A DNA stretch of 64,000 nt from Pontibacter rufus (GTDB lineage: Bacteria > Bacteroidota > Bacteroidia > Cytophagales > Hymenobacteraceae). Both the position numbers and the translations under genes were made by a program. Shown here in pieces: positions 52,877 to 63,800 of this stretch. Under the pieces are notes generated by a model, which searched no databases, was not told the DNA's origin, and saw nothing but the letters and a program-made list of their open reading frames with translations. Where the stretch lies: assembly GCF_015694705.1 (NCBI RefSeq), contig NZ_JADQDR010000008.1, positions 186,001-250,000 on the forward strand, read 5' to 3'. The first letter of the stretch is position 1. Each line of letters opens with the position of its first letter.

Positions 52877-54643
52877 ATGAGCAGACTAAACCGTTACCAG
52901 CTCGCTTTTTTCAGATGGCGCCGAAGCCAGAGCAATAACCGTATCCTGCCTTTTATACTTAGCGTGGTAGTTGGGCTGATAGTAGGGCTTTCGGCCATAC
53001 TTATCAAAACAATCATATTTTATTTTGAGCAGTATGCGGTATACTTCGCCCCGCAGCTGCTATACTTCCTGCTGCCCCTCATCGGCTTTTTGCTGGTTAC
53101 TTTCCTCAACCGCAACATATTCAGCAAAACCGCCCATTTTAATGGTGCGCGCAGCGTAATAGAGGCCATTGAAAAGAAATCATCCATTATCAAGCTCAGG
53201 CTTATTTATTCCAAATTTATCACGACGGGGCTTACCATCGGTTTTGGGGGAAGTTCGGGCGTGGAGGCGGCTATTATTACCAACGGCGGGGCAGTAGGCT
53301 CTAACCTGGGCCAGATACTGGGGCTGGGGTACCGGTTGCGTACCCTGCTGGTTGGCTGTGGCGTGGCAGCAGGCATTTCGGCTGTGTATAATGCACCGAT
53401 GGGCGGTTTTATATTTGCCCTCGAAACCATACTGCCGGAGTTTACGCCCACCTTGCTGATTCCGCTGCTGGTGGCAGCGGCTACCGGTAAAATCCTGTTC
53501 GAGTTTATCATGGGGCAGGAGTTCCGGTTTGAGGTGCCTATTACAGATTTTGCCTATGAGCAGATCCCGCTGGTGGTTTTACTGGGTGTGCTGGGCTGGC
53601 TAATGTCAAGCTACCTGCTGCGGACATACAGCTTCTGTTTCCGTTATTTCTCCAAAATTAAAAACGATTACCTGCGCGCACTGACAGGCGGCATTGCCTT
53701 GGGCAGCATTATCTTTCTGCTGCCGCCCATGTATGGCGAGGGATATGTAAGTATAGATGCCCTGCTGAAATCGGAGGAGCGATCGCTGTTGTTTAACTCG
53801 CCGCTGGCAGCGCTGCCCAACACCACCTGGGTTACTTTGGCCTACTTTTTCCTGATAACGATGGCCAAGCCGCTGAGCACAGGTATTTGCGTAAACTCCG
53901 GTGGCGAAGGCGGCTATTTTGCGCCATCCATTATCACCGGGGGCTTTATGGGCTTCTTTTTTTACAAACTGGCGGTACTGGCGTTTCCTTTTTATGGACT
54001 CAACCAGGCTACGTATATGTTCCTGGGCATGGCCAGTATTTTTGCCTGCATTATGAACGCGCCGGTAACTGCTATATTCCTGGTAGCGGAAATTACGCAG
54101 AGTTATGAGCTTTTCGTGCCGCTGATGCTGGTTTGCGCTGTTTCCTATTTCCTGAAATATTATGTGGAGAACCTGCGCCAGAACGTGAAGCAACCCAAGG
54201 CTCAGGGCAAAGCATTGCGCGTAGACAGGATTTTGCTGAACCAGCTAAGTATAAGGCAGCTAATGGAGGAGGACGATCTGCCTGTGCAGGAAGATACTAC
54301 ATTCCGGACGGTGGTAGAAAACTTTTCCAATTCAAGCAAAGACCTGCAGCAGGTACTCGATTCGCGCGGAAACCTGAAAGGCATTATCTCTCTCAACGAT
54401 TTCCGCAAGCGCCTTGGCGATATCTCTAACTATGATACCATACTTGCCCGCGACCTGATGCATCCGCCCACCGTTACTGTGGATATTGACGAACCCGCCT
54501 CCGAAGTACTGGCAAAATTTGATGCCTGCAAGCTGTGGTCTTTGCCCGTGGTGCGGAATGGTAAGTTTAAAGGGTTTATTTCCAAGAGCAGGCTCCTATC
54601 GCAGTACCGCAACGAACTGACCCGTGTGAACCGTTTTTTCTGA
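52877..54643 (+). CDS. ClC-type chloride channel/exchanger with CBS domains
   Basis: A 588-residue membrane protein. The gating glutamate is Glu130 in GFGGSSGVEAAIITNGGAVG, in place of the usual GREGP; the GSGIP anion motif is not seen where expected (FNGARSVIEAI). GGEGGYFAPSIITGGFMGFF and GMASIFACIMNAPVTAIFLV are kept. Two CBS domains fill about 450-585 (RQLMEEDDLPVQEDTTFRTV, ILARDLMHPPTVTVDIDEPA). Anion transport is likely; exchanger or channel mode cannot be told. It is 151 bases from the DsbA-like gene, so it may form its own unit. Confidence 0.92.
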   Translation: MSRLNRYQLAFFRWRRSQSNNRILPFILSVVVGLIVGLSAILIKTIIFYFEQYAVYFAPQLLYFLLPLIGFLLVTFLNRNIFSKTAHFNGARSVIEAIEKKSSIIKLRLIYSKFITTGLTIGFGGSSGVEAAIITNGGAVGSNLGQILGLGYRLRTLLVGCGVAAGISAVYNAPMGGFIFALETILPEFTPTLLIPLLVAAATGKILFEFIMGQEFRFEVPITDFAYEQIPLVVLLGVLGWLMSSYLLRTYSFCFRYFSKIKNDYLRALTGGIALGSIIFLLPPMYGEGYVSIDALLKSEERSLLFNSPLAALPNTTWVTLAYFFLITMAKPLSTGICVNSGGEGGYFAPSIITGGFMGFFFYKLAVLAFPFYGLNQATYMFLGMASIFACIMNAPVTAIFLVAEITQSYELFVPLMLVCAVSYFLKYYVENLRQNVKQPKAQGKALRVDRILLNQLSIRQLMEEDDLPVQEDTTFRTVVENFSNSSKDLQQVLDSRGNLKGIISLNDFRKRLGDISNYDTILARDLMHPPTVTVDIDEPASEVLAKFDACKLWSLPVVRNGKFKGFISKSRLLSQYRNELTRVNRFF

Positions 54644-54721
54644 GAGTACAGTAGTTTAGGGAGGTATGGGCACAGCACAGGTATCGCTTTGCTGCCTGTG
54701 CTTGCGCTGCTTGCAGGCAAC

Positions 54722-55123
54722 TTACTGAGCCTGCTTCTTAAGCTTCTGAATAGTTGTATCGCTCAGGGGCTTTTCCAAAAAATCAGTAACAAGTTTATAC
54801 TTACCGGCCCTTTTTACCTCCTGCGCATCCAGGGAGGAAGTAAGTATAAAAATCCGGGTGCTGTCGATAATTTGCTGCTCGTAAGGTGCCAGGGCATCCA
54901 GCAGTCCCCAGCCGCTCATCAGGGGCATGTTCAGGTCAAGGAAAACTATTTCCGGCAGGGGCTGCGGCGAGGTACCGTCTATGTTCGCCAGCAAGGCGTC
55001 GATAGCATCTTTGGTACTCATAAAGCTCTGGTACTCTTCTGCAAACGCTTCAAAATCCAGCGTTGCCTCCGTCAGGAAAATGCTTACCTCATCATCATCC
55101 ACAATAAAAACTCTTTTATACAT
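54722..55123 (-). CDS. Single-domain response regulator (receiver only)
   Basis: A 133-residue CheY-like receiver. The acidic pocket is VFIVDDDEVS, the phosphoacceptor is Asp63 in IVFLDLNMPLMSGWG, the switch Ser/Thr is in FILTSSLDAQE and the Lys is in FLEKPLS. No output domain is attached, so it works by protein contact, probably with a histidine kinase that is not in the window. This short DLNMPxMxGW form is common in Cytophagales. It converges with the ClC gene. Confidence 0.93.
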   Translation of the reverse strand: MYKRVFIVDDDEVSIFLTEATLDFEAFAEEYQSFMSTKDAIDALLANIDGTSPQPLPEIVFLDLNMPLMSGWGLLDALAPYEQQIIDSTRIFILTSSLDAQEVKRAGKYKLVTDFLEKPLSDTTIQKLKKQAQ

Positions 55124-55279
55124 GTATTGCGCCTAGGTATAGTATAAATGTTGTGCCCTTGTCAGGGCGCTTTGCACCGCTATTTTCTGCCGGCGCTTCC
55201 GCCTGTGTTTTTAGTACAAAAAGGTACAGGCGGCATCCTGAAATTGCACGGAACGGAATACCGCCTGAAGTATAGTTTC

Positions 55280-56293
55280 TTAAAACTCAGCTTCTGATGT
55301 TACGTTTCTGACCTTGCCCTGCTTTTCCCAAAGTTTCAGGTCTTGTTTCAGGAACTTTTTGTTGCGTTTGGTCAGGCTTTCAGGGTCCAGACCGGAAAGA
55401 TCGGGGCGACCGGCGTTTACCCAGGCTGTGTACCAGTAACTTGCCGTTTCGGCAATAGCCTGCCGCATCTGCCGTTCTACCATACCGCGCAGGCGCTTGT
55501 GGTATTCGGCAGCGTAAGCCTGGGTATGCATCGGCTGGTTATACTTGTTTTTGGCCACTGCGCCCACAGAATCTTTGTCATAAATCTGCGCCTCCGGGTA
55601 CGTATTTTTTAATTGCAGCTCTACCTGCAGCAGCGAGTCGGCCAGGCTGTTGCTGTGCGCGATGATGTTCCAGGTTTCGGCGGTAATATCTTCGATATAA
55701 CGGGCCTCGCCTGCGTTCAGGTTATAAGTGCCGCCAAACATCTCGGGCAACTGCGACTCCCAGAAAGCATGAATGCCGCGCTGGTTGGTAGCCTGCCCGT
55801 CGTGGTTGATGGATGTATGAAGCGGCATGTGTGCGTCAGCAATGTAGTGGCCCAGGTCGGCGGCTAAAAACAGGATTTCCGATTTGCGCTTCGCTTTAAA
55901 CGCCTGCGTCAGTTTCTCCGTCATTTCCTGTATATACCAGGGCAGGATGCCATTGTCCTCCAGGGTTTCGGCATTGAACTGTGCTTTGGCCTCTGTTGCG
56001 GTTTTGGGGAGGCTTTGTACCGCGTTATCGCCATAAGCTTCCAGATCGATGAAGTGACGGTTGAACTCAGCTTTGTCGTTGATGGTATACTTGCGCAAAT
56101 CCGGCACAACAGCCTCTTCGGTTATAAAATCGAGGTGATTGTAGAAGAAGGTACGCATCGGCGCAGGAAGGGCAAACACGGCAGCACGGTTGATATGCTG
56201 ATGCCCCCATGCCCCCCACGCAAACAGCAAAGGCACGGCACCAAACAGGGCTATTGCTGTAAAAATGATTTTTTTAGACAGGAAACGCTTCAT
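55280..56293 (-). CDS. Zinc-dependent phospholipase C / P1-nuclease family protein
   Basis: A 337-residue secreted hydrolase. The signal peptide ends before Trp26 (LLFAWGAWGHQHINRAAV), so the mature N-terminus would be Trp with a nearby His, the usual first zinc ligand in this superfamily. Further ligands fit FNRHFIDLEAYG, FLAADLGHYIADAHMPLHTS and GIHAFWESQLPEM, the HxxxD and HxxxE/W patterns. Whether it cleaves phospholipid or nucleic acid cannot be told. A hairpin at 55199-55233 (CCGCCTGT/ACAGGCGG) lies downstream. It is the second gene after tatA on this strand but a terminator separates them. Confidence 0.85.
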   Translation of the reverse strand: MKRFLSKKIIFTAIALFGAVPLLFAWGAWGHQHINRAAVFALPAPMRTFFYNHLDFITEEAVVPDLRKYTINDKAEFNRHFIDLEAYGDNAVQSLPKTATEAKAQFNAETLEDNGILPWYIQEMTEKLTQAFKAKRKSEILFLAADLGHYIADAHMPLHTSINHDGQATNQRGIHAFWESQLPEMFGGTYNLNAGEARYIEDITAETWNIIAHSNSLADSLLQVELQLKNTYPEAQIYDKDSVGAVAKNKYNQPMHTQAYAAEYHKRLRGMVERQMRQAIAETASYWYTAWVNAGRPDLSGLDPESLTKRNKKFLKQDLKLWEKQGKVRNVTSEAEF

Positions 56294-56430
56294 TCGTTCA
56301 ATTGTAAAAATGGGCCGCGTCTATAACTTAACCCGGCCGTTGATATCCTTGCAAGCCTTAAACATACTTACAATTCCTGTCCTTAAAAAGGGGTGGACAG
56401 GCATGAGCAGAGCGAAAGGCAAACTGTGGC

Positions 56431-56470
56431 AAAATAAACAAGCCACCCGGATGAGTGGCTTGTTTATTTT
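56431..56470 (-). terminator. Terminator of tatA
   Basis: A 16-base perfect stem (AAAATAAACAAGCCAC at 56431-56446, complement at 56455-56470) with an 8-base loop, A/T-rich at the base. It lies 20 bases after the tatA stop. Confidence 0.88.
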
Positions 56471-56489
56471 GCTGCCTGATTGAGCAGGG

Positions 56490-56705
56490 TTATTTTACGG
56501 TTTTATTGTCGTCAGTGGTAGCGTTCGAGATTTCACTCGTAACTTCTTTGGCGGCATTCTTAAACTCGTTAATACCTTTTCCTAAACCTCTTGCGAGTTC
56601 AGGAATGCGTTTTGCGCCGAACAGCAGCAGGATAACAACCAGGATTAAGAGAATCTCTGAACCTCCCAGGTCGCCTATAAAAGCTAGAATGTTGGTGATA
56701 ACCAT
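56490..56705 (-). CDS. tatA: Twin-arginine translocase TatA/TatE
   Basis: A 71-residue protein with one transmembrane helix ([20 protein letters not shown], about 14-33), the [20 protein letters not shown] amphipathic helix motif and a short charged tail. It forms the pore of the Tat system for folded proteins. TatC and TatB are not in the window. The two ferritin-like proteins at 14176-15728 carry Tat-type signals and would be clients. It is monocistronic with a clear promoter and terminator. Confidence 0.95.
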   Translation of the reverse strand: MVITNILAFIGDLGGSEILLILVVILLLFGAKRIPELARGLGKGINEFKNAAKEVTSEISNATTDDNKTVK

Positions 56706-57225
56706 GGCTTTATATTTTAAATGAACCGCAACAAAGGTAAATGGAATTTAAATTAAATGCTGCAAAAAATGAGGGTAAATTAAAATTCTTTTTAATGTGC
56801 CGGCGGCCGGAATTAATTTCCTGCCAGGCAGTATAGCGCGATTGCCCCGGCCAGCTAATCTCAAGCAAGTATACCTATCTGCGCTTCGCCATGCTGAAAA
56901 AACGGTGAAGCTTCTCTGCTTTAATCTGACAAATAATAAAGTAAGCTGAATATGCAACTTTTTATATGAATATGAGTTAAGGGGGCTTTAAGCTTAAGAA
57001 CTTGCTTTCGCCATACTTTTATCATCTTTTATCCTTCATAATGTACCTTTAAAACTTTTATCTGAAAATTTAATGGAGGAATATCACCACGAGAGGCGCA
57101 TTTAAAAATATTTCTCGTATTTAATACAACCAAGAAAAAGTTTTACTGTATCAGGATGTTGAAGATATTCATCTTACAGCGCCCAAAACTATGCACACCA
57201 AAGTCAACAAGTAAAATAACAGAAC
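56706..57225. other. Divergent gap between tatA and the kelch protein
   Basis: A 520-base AT-rich gap with the tatA promoter at its left end (56732-56766). The right part must contain the promoter of the kelch-repeat gene, but no full consensus is seen; TACCTTTAAAAC at about 57043 is the nearest word. I find no coding region. Confidence 0.45.
56732..56766 (-). promoter_or_regulatory. Promoter of tatA
   Basis: On the minus strand TTTG (56766-56763) and, after 23 bases, TACCTTTG (56739-56732), a fit to the Bacteroidota consensus with a slightly long spacer. The ATG follows 26 bases later. Confidence 0.55.
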
Positions 57226-60200
57226 ATGAGGGAAAATCTACAAAACACAATACAGTCAGGTAAAATTAAGGGGGAGTTATTTTTAGGTTCGTCTAAAGTA
57301 TTCAAAAAAAGCCTGTTTAAGCAGAAATGGTCTTTCCTGCTGCTGTGCTTTCTGTCGTTTATAAGTTTACCTGGCCGGGGGGCTATACTTCCTGCTATGC
57401 CGGAAGTAGGCTTCATCATGTCTCCGGCACCTGCCGGTGTAGCAGGGAATGCGCCTGCTTTTGCCAAGTCAGCTTATACCTTTGCCGTGTCGGATAATGC
57501 AGACCTGGGATACTCTGTAGGCAGCGTAACGGCTTCGGACCCTGAGGGCAGCTCTGTAAGATATACCCTTACCGCAGGAAACACGAATAGTACCTTTGCC
57601 CTTAACAGTACAACGGGTTCTATTTCTCTGGCTAAATTTCTGGACTATCATTTACAGGATCGCTTTACATTAACGGTGAAAGCAACTGATGCGGAGGGGT
57701 TGTCTGATGTTGCGACGGTTACGGTTACAGTTAACAGCGGAACTCCGTCTCCTGATTTTAGCAGTATACAATGGGGTACGGCTGCCAGCCAGCCGATGGC
57801 CACGCATGAGGTACACGGCGTAACGGTAAATGGCAAGCTCTATATTTTTGGAGGATATGATGTTGAGAAACAACCCGACTGGACACCAACAAAACGGTCG
57901 TATGTGTATGATCCCGCCCTGAACAAGTGGAGCAGCATTGCCGACCTGCCACATACGCCACGAGGCGCAGACTTTGGGGGAGTAACCCATGAAGGGCTTA
58001 CCACAGACGGTACAGATATTTATTTTGCCGGTGGTTACACAGCAAGATCGACCGGTACCGGGCAGGTATTTGGTACCAAGCAGGTATGGAAGTATAATGT
58101 TGCCAGCAACACCTACACAGCCCTTCCCAGTCTTCCGAAGGAACTGGCGGCAGGCCAGATGCAATACCTGAAAGGTAAACTGCATTATGCGGGCGGAGCA
58201 AACTTATCCCGTGCAGACATTGCTGACCATTATGTATTAGATTTAGACAACCTTTCTGCCGGCTGGAAAACGTTAGCGCCTCTATCTAATCCGCGCAACC
58301 ATCCGGGTTCAGCTGTATACCAGGGCAAGCTATACTATATTGGCGGCGCGCATCACCAGAACGATGCAACTGTGGCACAAAAGACAGTTGAAGTATACGA
58401 TCCGGAGAAAAATACCTGGACCAGAGTAGCGGATATGCCTGTTGGCCGGGATCATATCTCCTCGTCTGTTTTTGTGATGGGAAACCGCATTATCGTCATC
58501 GGCGGTGAAACGTCACATAATGTCAGATCAAAATTGGTGTCGGCTTACAATCCCGCCACCAACACCTGGTCGGAACTTACTCCCCTGCCTGCCATTACGT
58601 CTGCCGGAATAGGTGTAGCGCTAAAAGGAGCTATGTTTTATACTGGCGGTAACTTTTCTAAAACTAACCGCAAAGGAGTTTTGCCGGCCACAGCAGTAAG
58701 TCAGCAGGTGTCGAGCCTGACCCTGGTGAATGCAGACAACGAAGCAGACCTGCAGACGCTGGTGAACGGGAGCACTTTGAACCTGGCAACGCTGCCCAGC
58801 AGGAGCTTCAACATCCGGGCCAACACCAATCCGGCTACTGTAGGCAGCGTAAAGTTTACCTTAAGCGGCACACAGAGCAAAACGGCTACGGAAAGCGGCA
58901 AGCCTTACGCCCTGTTCGGCGATGACGTGCATGGCGACTACTACGCCTGGACGCCTGCTGTGGGAAGCTATACTTTAACAGCCACACCTTACACTGCTGC
59001 CAAAGGCGCAGGCACGGCAGGCACTACCCTGACGGTGAGCTTCACAGTGGTGGACCAGGCCCCGGAAGAGAACCAGCCGCTGATAAGCAACGTGTCTGCC
59101 ACCACAGGCAATGCTTACACGGTCACAGATGTGGCAGCAGGCAAGCTCATGTATACCGACCGTACTTACAAAATCACCTCTGTGCCTGCTTCTCTTGCTG
59201 GCGCATCGCTGATTCAGACGGCCAACAATGATAAATGGAATACCAGTACTTCGCTGCTCAGCTTCCGCCTGGCACAGAAAGCAACTGTCTACATCGCTTA
59301 CGACCCGAGAGGCACCACGCTTCCAGGCTGGCTGAGCGGCTGGCAGAAGCTCAGCGATAGATTAGGGGTAGATGATTCTAAAATCAGCAGCATGGATTTG
59401 TACAGCAAGAGCTTTGAAGCAGGAGAAGTAACGCTGGGCGGCAACAAGGCAAGCCCTGCTGCAGGCGCAGAGAACAACTACCTGGTGCTGGCGCTGGCTG
59501 CTGTCACTCCGGCCACCTCTTCTGCGCTGGTGAGCAATGTCGCTGCTGTGAGCGGCCGCAGCTACAGCCTGGCAGAAGCACAGGCAGGCGAGCTCATGTA
59601 CACTGACCGTACTTATCAGATTACATCTGTGCCATCTTTTTTGCAGAATGCAGCGCTGATTCAGCCGGCCAATGACGATAAAAAAAGCACGAGCACTTCG
59701 CTGCTCTCTTTTGAGTTGTCGGAGCAGGCGGTTGTCTATGTGGCTTACGACCCGAGAGGCACCATGCTACCAGGCTGGCTGAGCGGCTGGCAGAAGCTCA
59801 GCGACAGATTAGGTGTGGATGATTCGCAGATAAGCAGCATGGACCTGTATAGCAAGAGCTTTGAAGCAGGAGAGGTAACGCTGGGTGGTAATCTGGCCAG
59901 TCCGGCAAGAGGTGCCCAGACGAATTACCTCGTCATTGCTGTGCCAGCCAATCAGACGCTCACTGCCACGGCACAAGCTGTTCAGGCAGCAGAGCAGCCC
60001 CTGCGCCTGCGCCTTTTCCCTAATCCGAATACGGGAAGCAGCGTGTATGTAGAAGTAGAAAGCCTGGCTGCTCACGAAACTGTTAAAATAACTTTATATG
60101 ATGTACTGGGCCATGCGCTGATTTCGCAGGAGATTGTTACAGACAAAGCGGGAAAGGCAGGAACTGCCATGTTACTTAGCAGCCAGATGAAGAAAGGTGT

Positions 60201-60261
60201 ATACTTTATAGAAGCCCTTGCCCCCTCTGGTAAACTGCAGTCTAAGCTGCTCGTACAATAG
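57226..60261 (+). CDS. Secreted cadherin/kelch-repeat protein with T9SS domain
   Basis: A 1011-residue secreted protein. After a signal segment (SFLLLCFLSFISLPGRGA, about 38-55) come a cadherin-like domain (about 75-170; YSVGSVTASDPEGSSVRYTL), kelch repeats forming a beta propeller (about 178-495; NGKLYIFGGYD, KLYYIGGAHH, RIIVIGGETS), a linker Ig-like domain, two copies of the 149-residue repeat (619-about 905) and a C-terminal T9SS type A domain (LRLFPNPNTGSSVYVEVESL ending SKLLVQ). It is probably exported by type IX secretion to the surface. Its role may be glycan or matrix binding; nothing enzymatic is seen. The next gene shares the repeat. Confidence 0.88.
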   Translation: MRENLQNTIQSGKIKGELFLGSSKVFKKSLFKQKWSFLLLCFLSFISLPGRGAILPAMPEVGFIMSPAPAGVAGNAPAFAKSAYTFAVSDNADLGYSVGSVTASDPEGSSVRYTLTAGNTNSTFALNSTTGSISLAKFLDYHLQDRFTLTVKATDAEGLSDVATVTVTVNSGTPSPDFSSIQWGTAASQPMATHEVHGVTVNGKLYIFGGYDVEKQPDWTPTKRSYVYDPALNKWSSIADLPHTPRGADFGGVTHEGLTTDGTDIYFAGGYTARSTGTGQVFGTKQVWKYNVASNTYTALPSLPKELAAGQMQYLKGKLHYAGGANLSRADIADHYVLDLDNLSAGWKTLAPLSNPRNHPGSAVYQGKLYYIGGAHHQNDATVAQKTVEVYDPEKNTWTRVADMPVGRDHISSSVFVMGNRIIVIGGETSHNVRSKLVSAYNPATNTWSELTPLPAITSAGIGVALKGAMFYTGGNFSKTNRKGVLPATAVSQQVSSLTLVNADNEADLQTLVNGSTLNLATLPSRSFNIRANTNPATVGSVKFTLSGTQSKTATESGKPYALFGDDVHGDYYAWTPAVGSYTLTATPYTAAKGAGTAGTTLTVSFTVVDQAPEENQPLISNVSATTGNAYTVTDVAAGKLMYTDRTYKITSVPASLAGASLIQTANNDKWNTSTSLLSFRLAQKATVYIAYDPRGTTLPGWLSGWQKLSDRLGVDDSKISSMDLYSKSFEAGEVTLGGNKASPAAGAENNYLVLALAAVTPATSSALVSNVAAVSGRSYSLAEAQAGELMYTDRTYQITSVPSFLQNAALIQPANDDKKSTSTSLLSFELSEQAVVYVAYDPRGTMLPGWLSGWQKLSDRLGVDDSQISSMDLYSKSFEAGEVTLGGNLASPARGAQTNYLVIAVPANQTLTATAQAVQAAEQPLRLRLFPNPNTGSSVYVEVESLAAHETVKITLYDVLGHALISQEIVTDKAGKAGTAMLLSSQMKKGVYFIEALAPSGKLQSKLLVQ
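59080..59943 (+). repeat. Two tandem copies of the 447-base (149-residue) repeat
   Basis: Copies start at 59080 and 59527, exactly 447 bases apart. Each copy encodes LMYTDRTYxITSVPxxL, a variable ASL/ALI segment, TSTSLLSF, VYIAYDPRGT or VYVAYDPRGT, LPGWLSGWQKLSDRLGVDDS and DLYSKSFEAGEVTLGGN. The same unit and spacing occur in the next gene. Confidence 0.92.
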
Positions 60262-60831
60262 CAGGAATTATTTAAATAACATGAGTAGTACCTCAGGAAG
60301 GATAATCAACTGTCCCGGGGTGCTACTCATACTTATACTTGCGGGGAGCACTTTAATTGCCCGGAGCCAGGTGAAGAACAGGAGATAAACTTATGTTGCA
60401 CTGCAGCAAATTAGCAGAGCATAAATGATGTTTTTTCGTTGGTGGAATGCAAGGCTTTCGCCGGATCAGGGTTATACATAATCTGCAAATAACGTTAATC
60501 AGAACATAAGATAAAGAACTACTGCTGCGTAGCTTGGGAATAGGAGAATATTTCGGTTAGCTCTAGCTTAAGAAAAAATTATTATATAATTATTGCAAAA
60601 AAATTATATAAAATAACTAGATTTGCCGTATACAGAATTTATGCACAATTGTAACAAACTACTATAATTGTATCTACATTAAAACTACCTTACACTGCCG
60701 CATGACAAAATAATTTAAGCACGCCTGAGTTCAATTATACTTTAGAAGTATAAAGCCGCTATTATAAAAGCACGACGTTATAAAATACTTTGTGAAGAAT
60801 ATCAAAATTTAAACTCCGAAAAAGAGTAAAT
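60262..60831. other. Gap between the two repeat-protein genes
   Basis: This 570-base gap has a hairpin near the first gene's end: ATGAGTAGTACC (60281-60292) against GGTGCTACTCAT (60319-60330), one G-T pair, followed by ACTTATACTT, a weak terminator. The rest, 60560-60830, is very AT-rich and should hold the promoter of the second gene. No coding region is seen. Confidence 0.45.
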
Positions 60832-63800
60832 ATGAATAAGATTTATACTTACAGTTCCTGCAGCCGCAAGTCTTTGGCAATGCTGATTATGGGACTTATA
60901 GCTGGCCTACAGCTTTTATCGTTTGCTTTTGCACCTGGAGCCGCTGCATACAGCACGGAATACCGGAAAAGCAACAACATTACCACTATAGCACAGCCCG
61001 CTGAAGCAGCTGCCCTGATAACAAATGTTTCGGCGAGTAGCGGTAAGAGTTACGTGGTTACTGATTTGGCAACAGGTAAGCTCATGTATACCGACCGCAC
61101 TTATCAGATTACATCCGTGCCATCCGCACTGACAGGCGCTACGCTTATCGAGACGGCCAATGACGATAAAAAGAGTACCAGTTCTTCACTGCTCTCTTTC
61201 GACCTGTCAGAGCAGTCTACTATTTATGTGGCTTACGACCCCAGAGCTACAACACTTCCTTCCTGGCTCAGCGGCTGGCAGAAGCTCACTGACAAATTAG
61301 GGGTAGATGATTCGCAGATAAGCAGCATGGTCTTGTATAGCAAGACCTTTGATGCAGGAGAAGTGACTTTAGGCGGTAATCTGGCAAGTCCGGCAAAAGG
61401 TGCTGAGACGAACTATCTCATAATAGCCAAGCAAACTGCCATCACACCCGCGTCTACAGGATTGGTAACGGATGTTTCGGCCAGCAGCGGCAAAAACTAT
61501 GTGGTTACGGAGTTGGCGGCAGGCAAGCTCATGTATACCGACCGTACCTATAAAATCACTACAGTACCATCCTCCCTTACTGGCGCTACACTTATTGAGA
61601 CGGCCAATGACGATAAAAAGAGCACCAGCACCTCGCTGCTTAGCTTTAACCTGTCGGAGCAGTCTGTTGTATATGTGGCTTACGACCCGCGCGGCACCAC
61701 GCTGCCAAGCTGGCTCAGCGGCTGGCAAAAGCTCACCGATAAATTAGGTGTGGATGACTCGCAGATAAGCAACATGGACCTGTATAGCAAGACTTTTGCT
61801 GCAGGAGAAGTGGTTTTAGGTGGTAATCTGGCTAGCCCGGCAAAAGGTGCCCAGACGAATTATCTGGTCATAGCTAAGCAAACTGCTACGCCGCCTACAT
61901 CTACAGCATTAGTAACAGGTGTGGTTGCCAGCAGCGGTAAGAAATATGTGGTTACGGATTTGGCAGCAGGTAAACTCATGTATACCGACCGTACTTACAA
62001 AATCACTACAGTGCCATCCGTGCTGACAAGCGCTACGCTTATCCAGACGGCTAACGACGACAAGTATAATACCAGCACTTCACTGCTTAGCTTCAACCTG
62101 TCGGAGCAGTCTGTTGTGTATGTGGCTTACGACCCGCGCGGCACCACGCTACCAGGCTGGCTGAGCGGCTGGCAGAAGCTCACTGACAGGCTGGGTGTGG
62201 ATGACTCGCAGATAAGCAATATGGACTTGTATAGTATGTCCTTTCCGGCTGGTAAAGTGAGCCTGGGCGGTAACCTGGCAAGTCCGGCAAAAGGTGCAGC
62301 GAACAATTACCTGGTAATTGCTAAGCGGGAAGACGTAGCGGTTAAATCACTGTCTTTTACCACGACTTCATTAAATTACACCGCAGTGCAGGGAGGTACC
62401 GTTTCTGCTCAGTCTACACAGCTATCAGCGAGCCAGGGTACACCAACTATTACGCTTAGTAAAACCAGCGCTACCTGGCTGACCCTGCCAAATGCCGGAC
62501 TTGGCACAGTAACTTTCGGCTCCTCTAACATCAGCACGAATCTTACGCCCGGCACTTACCAGGCAACGGTAACGGCTTCGGCAGACGGTTATACATCCGC
62601 CAGTCTACGCATAACACTGACCGTAACAGCTCCTCCAGCTTCTTCTTCGGAGGTGAATATAAACTTTCAGCTGGCTTCCACATCCACGCCTTCGGGCTAT
62701 ACAGCGGATGCCGGCCAGGCTTATAGCTCAGCACGCGGCTACGGCTGGCTGGATGCGGCTACCGGACAACCAAAAGATATAACGGCTAGCATGCGCCAGC
62801 GATCAGGTACAGACGAACTGCGCCTGCGTACGTTCGCGCAAATGCAGGACACGCCGAGCAGCTGGGAGTATGCAGTGCCCAATGGCATGTATAATGTAAC
62901 GGTAAGTGCCGGCGATCCGAGCTACTTCGACAGCAAACATCAGGTAAACGTAGAAGGTATACCAGCCATTTCTGGATTTGTGCCAAGCAGTACAGAGAAG
63001 TATCGCTCCGGTACTGTAACAGTAGAGGTGAAAGACGGTAAGCTGACCATAGATGCTGCAGGCGGACAGAACACAAAACTAAACTATGCACTCATCAGTC
63101 CGTCCACAGCCGGTAGCGATGACATTGCGCCTATTGCCACTGTTAAACTATCCGGAACGCTGCAATCTGAAGGTGTATACCAAAACGAGGTACTGGTAAC
63201 TATCAACGCATCAGATACCGGCGGTTCAGGACTGGCTTCCGTACAATACAGCCTGAACAGCGGCGCCTATACAGCTTATTCCGCTCCAATCAGAATCACG
63301 GCAGTGGGTAACTACACCATTCGCGCAAAAGCTACGGATAGAAGCGGCAACGTAACAGTATCTGATGTTACCAGCTTTAGCATAGAAAAGGCTGCAGCAA
63401 GCAACACATACATGTTTGTGGAGAATGCAGATAAATTCCCGGCTTTGGATGAAATGACCTTTTCTCTTATACAGATACCCTGGAGACGTGATAACGGCGA
63501 TGGTACCTATACTGCTTACAATGCTAACCACAACCAGGTAAAATTAAAGATTAGCAATAAAGGCAAAGGAACACTTATCGTGAGCGATCTGGCACTGTCT
63601 AATAACAATGCCTGGAAAATTGAATCTTTAAACGGAGCTGCTTACGATGCCTCTGCGGCAACGCCATTTAGCGTTGGCCCCGGTGCCTCCGCAGTAGCAG
63701 TAATAGAGTTCATTGCCAAAGATCAGGCTACGCGGGTGAAGGTGCTGAACGATACACTTTATATTCACTCGAATGATGATTTGGCTCCTTTCAAAAAAGT

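Noticed and set aside
59080..62337. Assembly duplication as the cause of the 447-base repeats
   Set aside because: The copies differ at many positions and the frame is intact in both genes, so they look like real diverged repeats.
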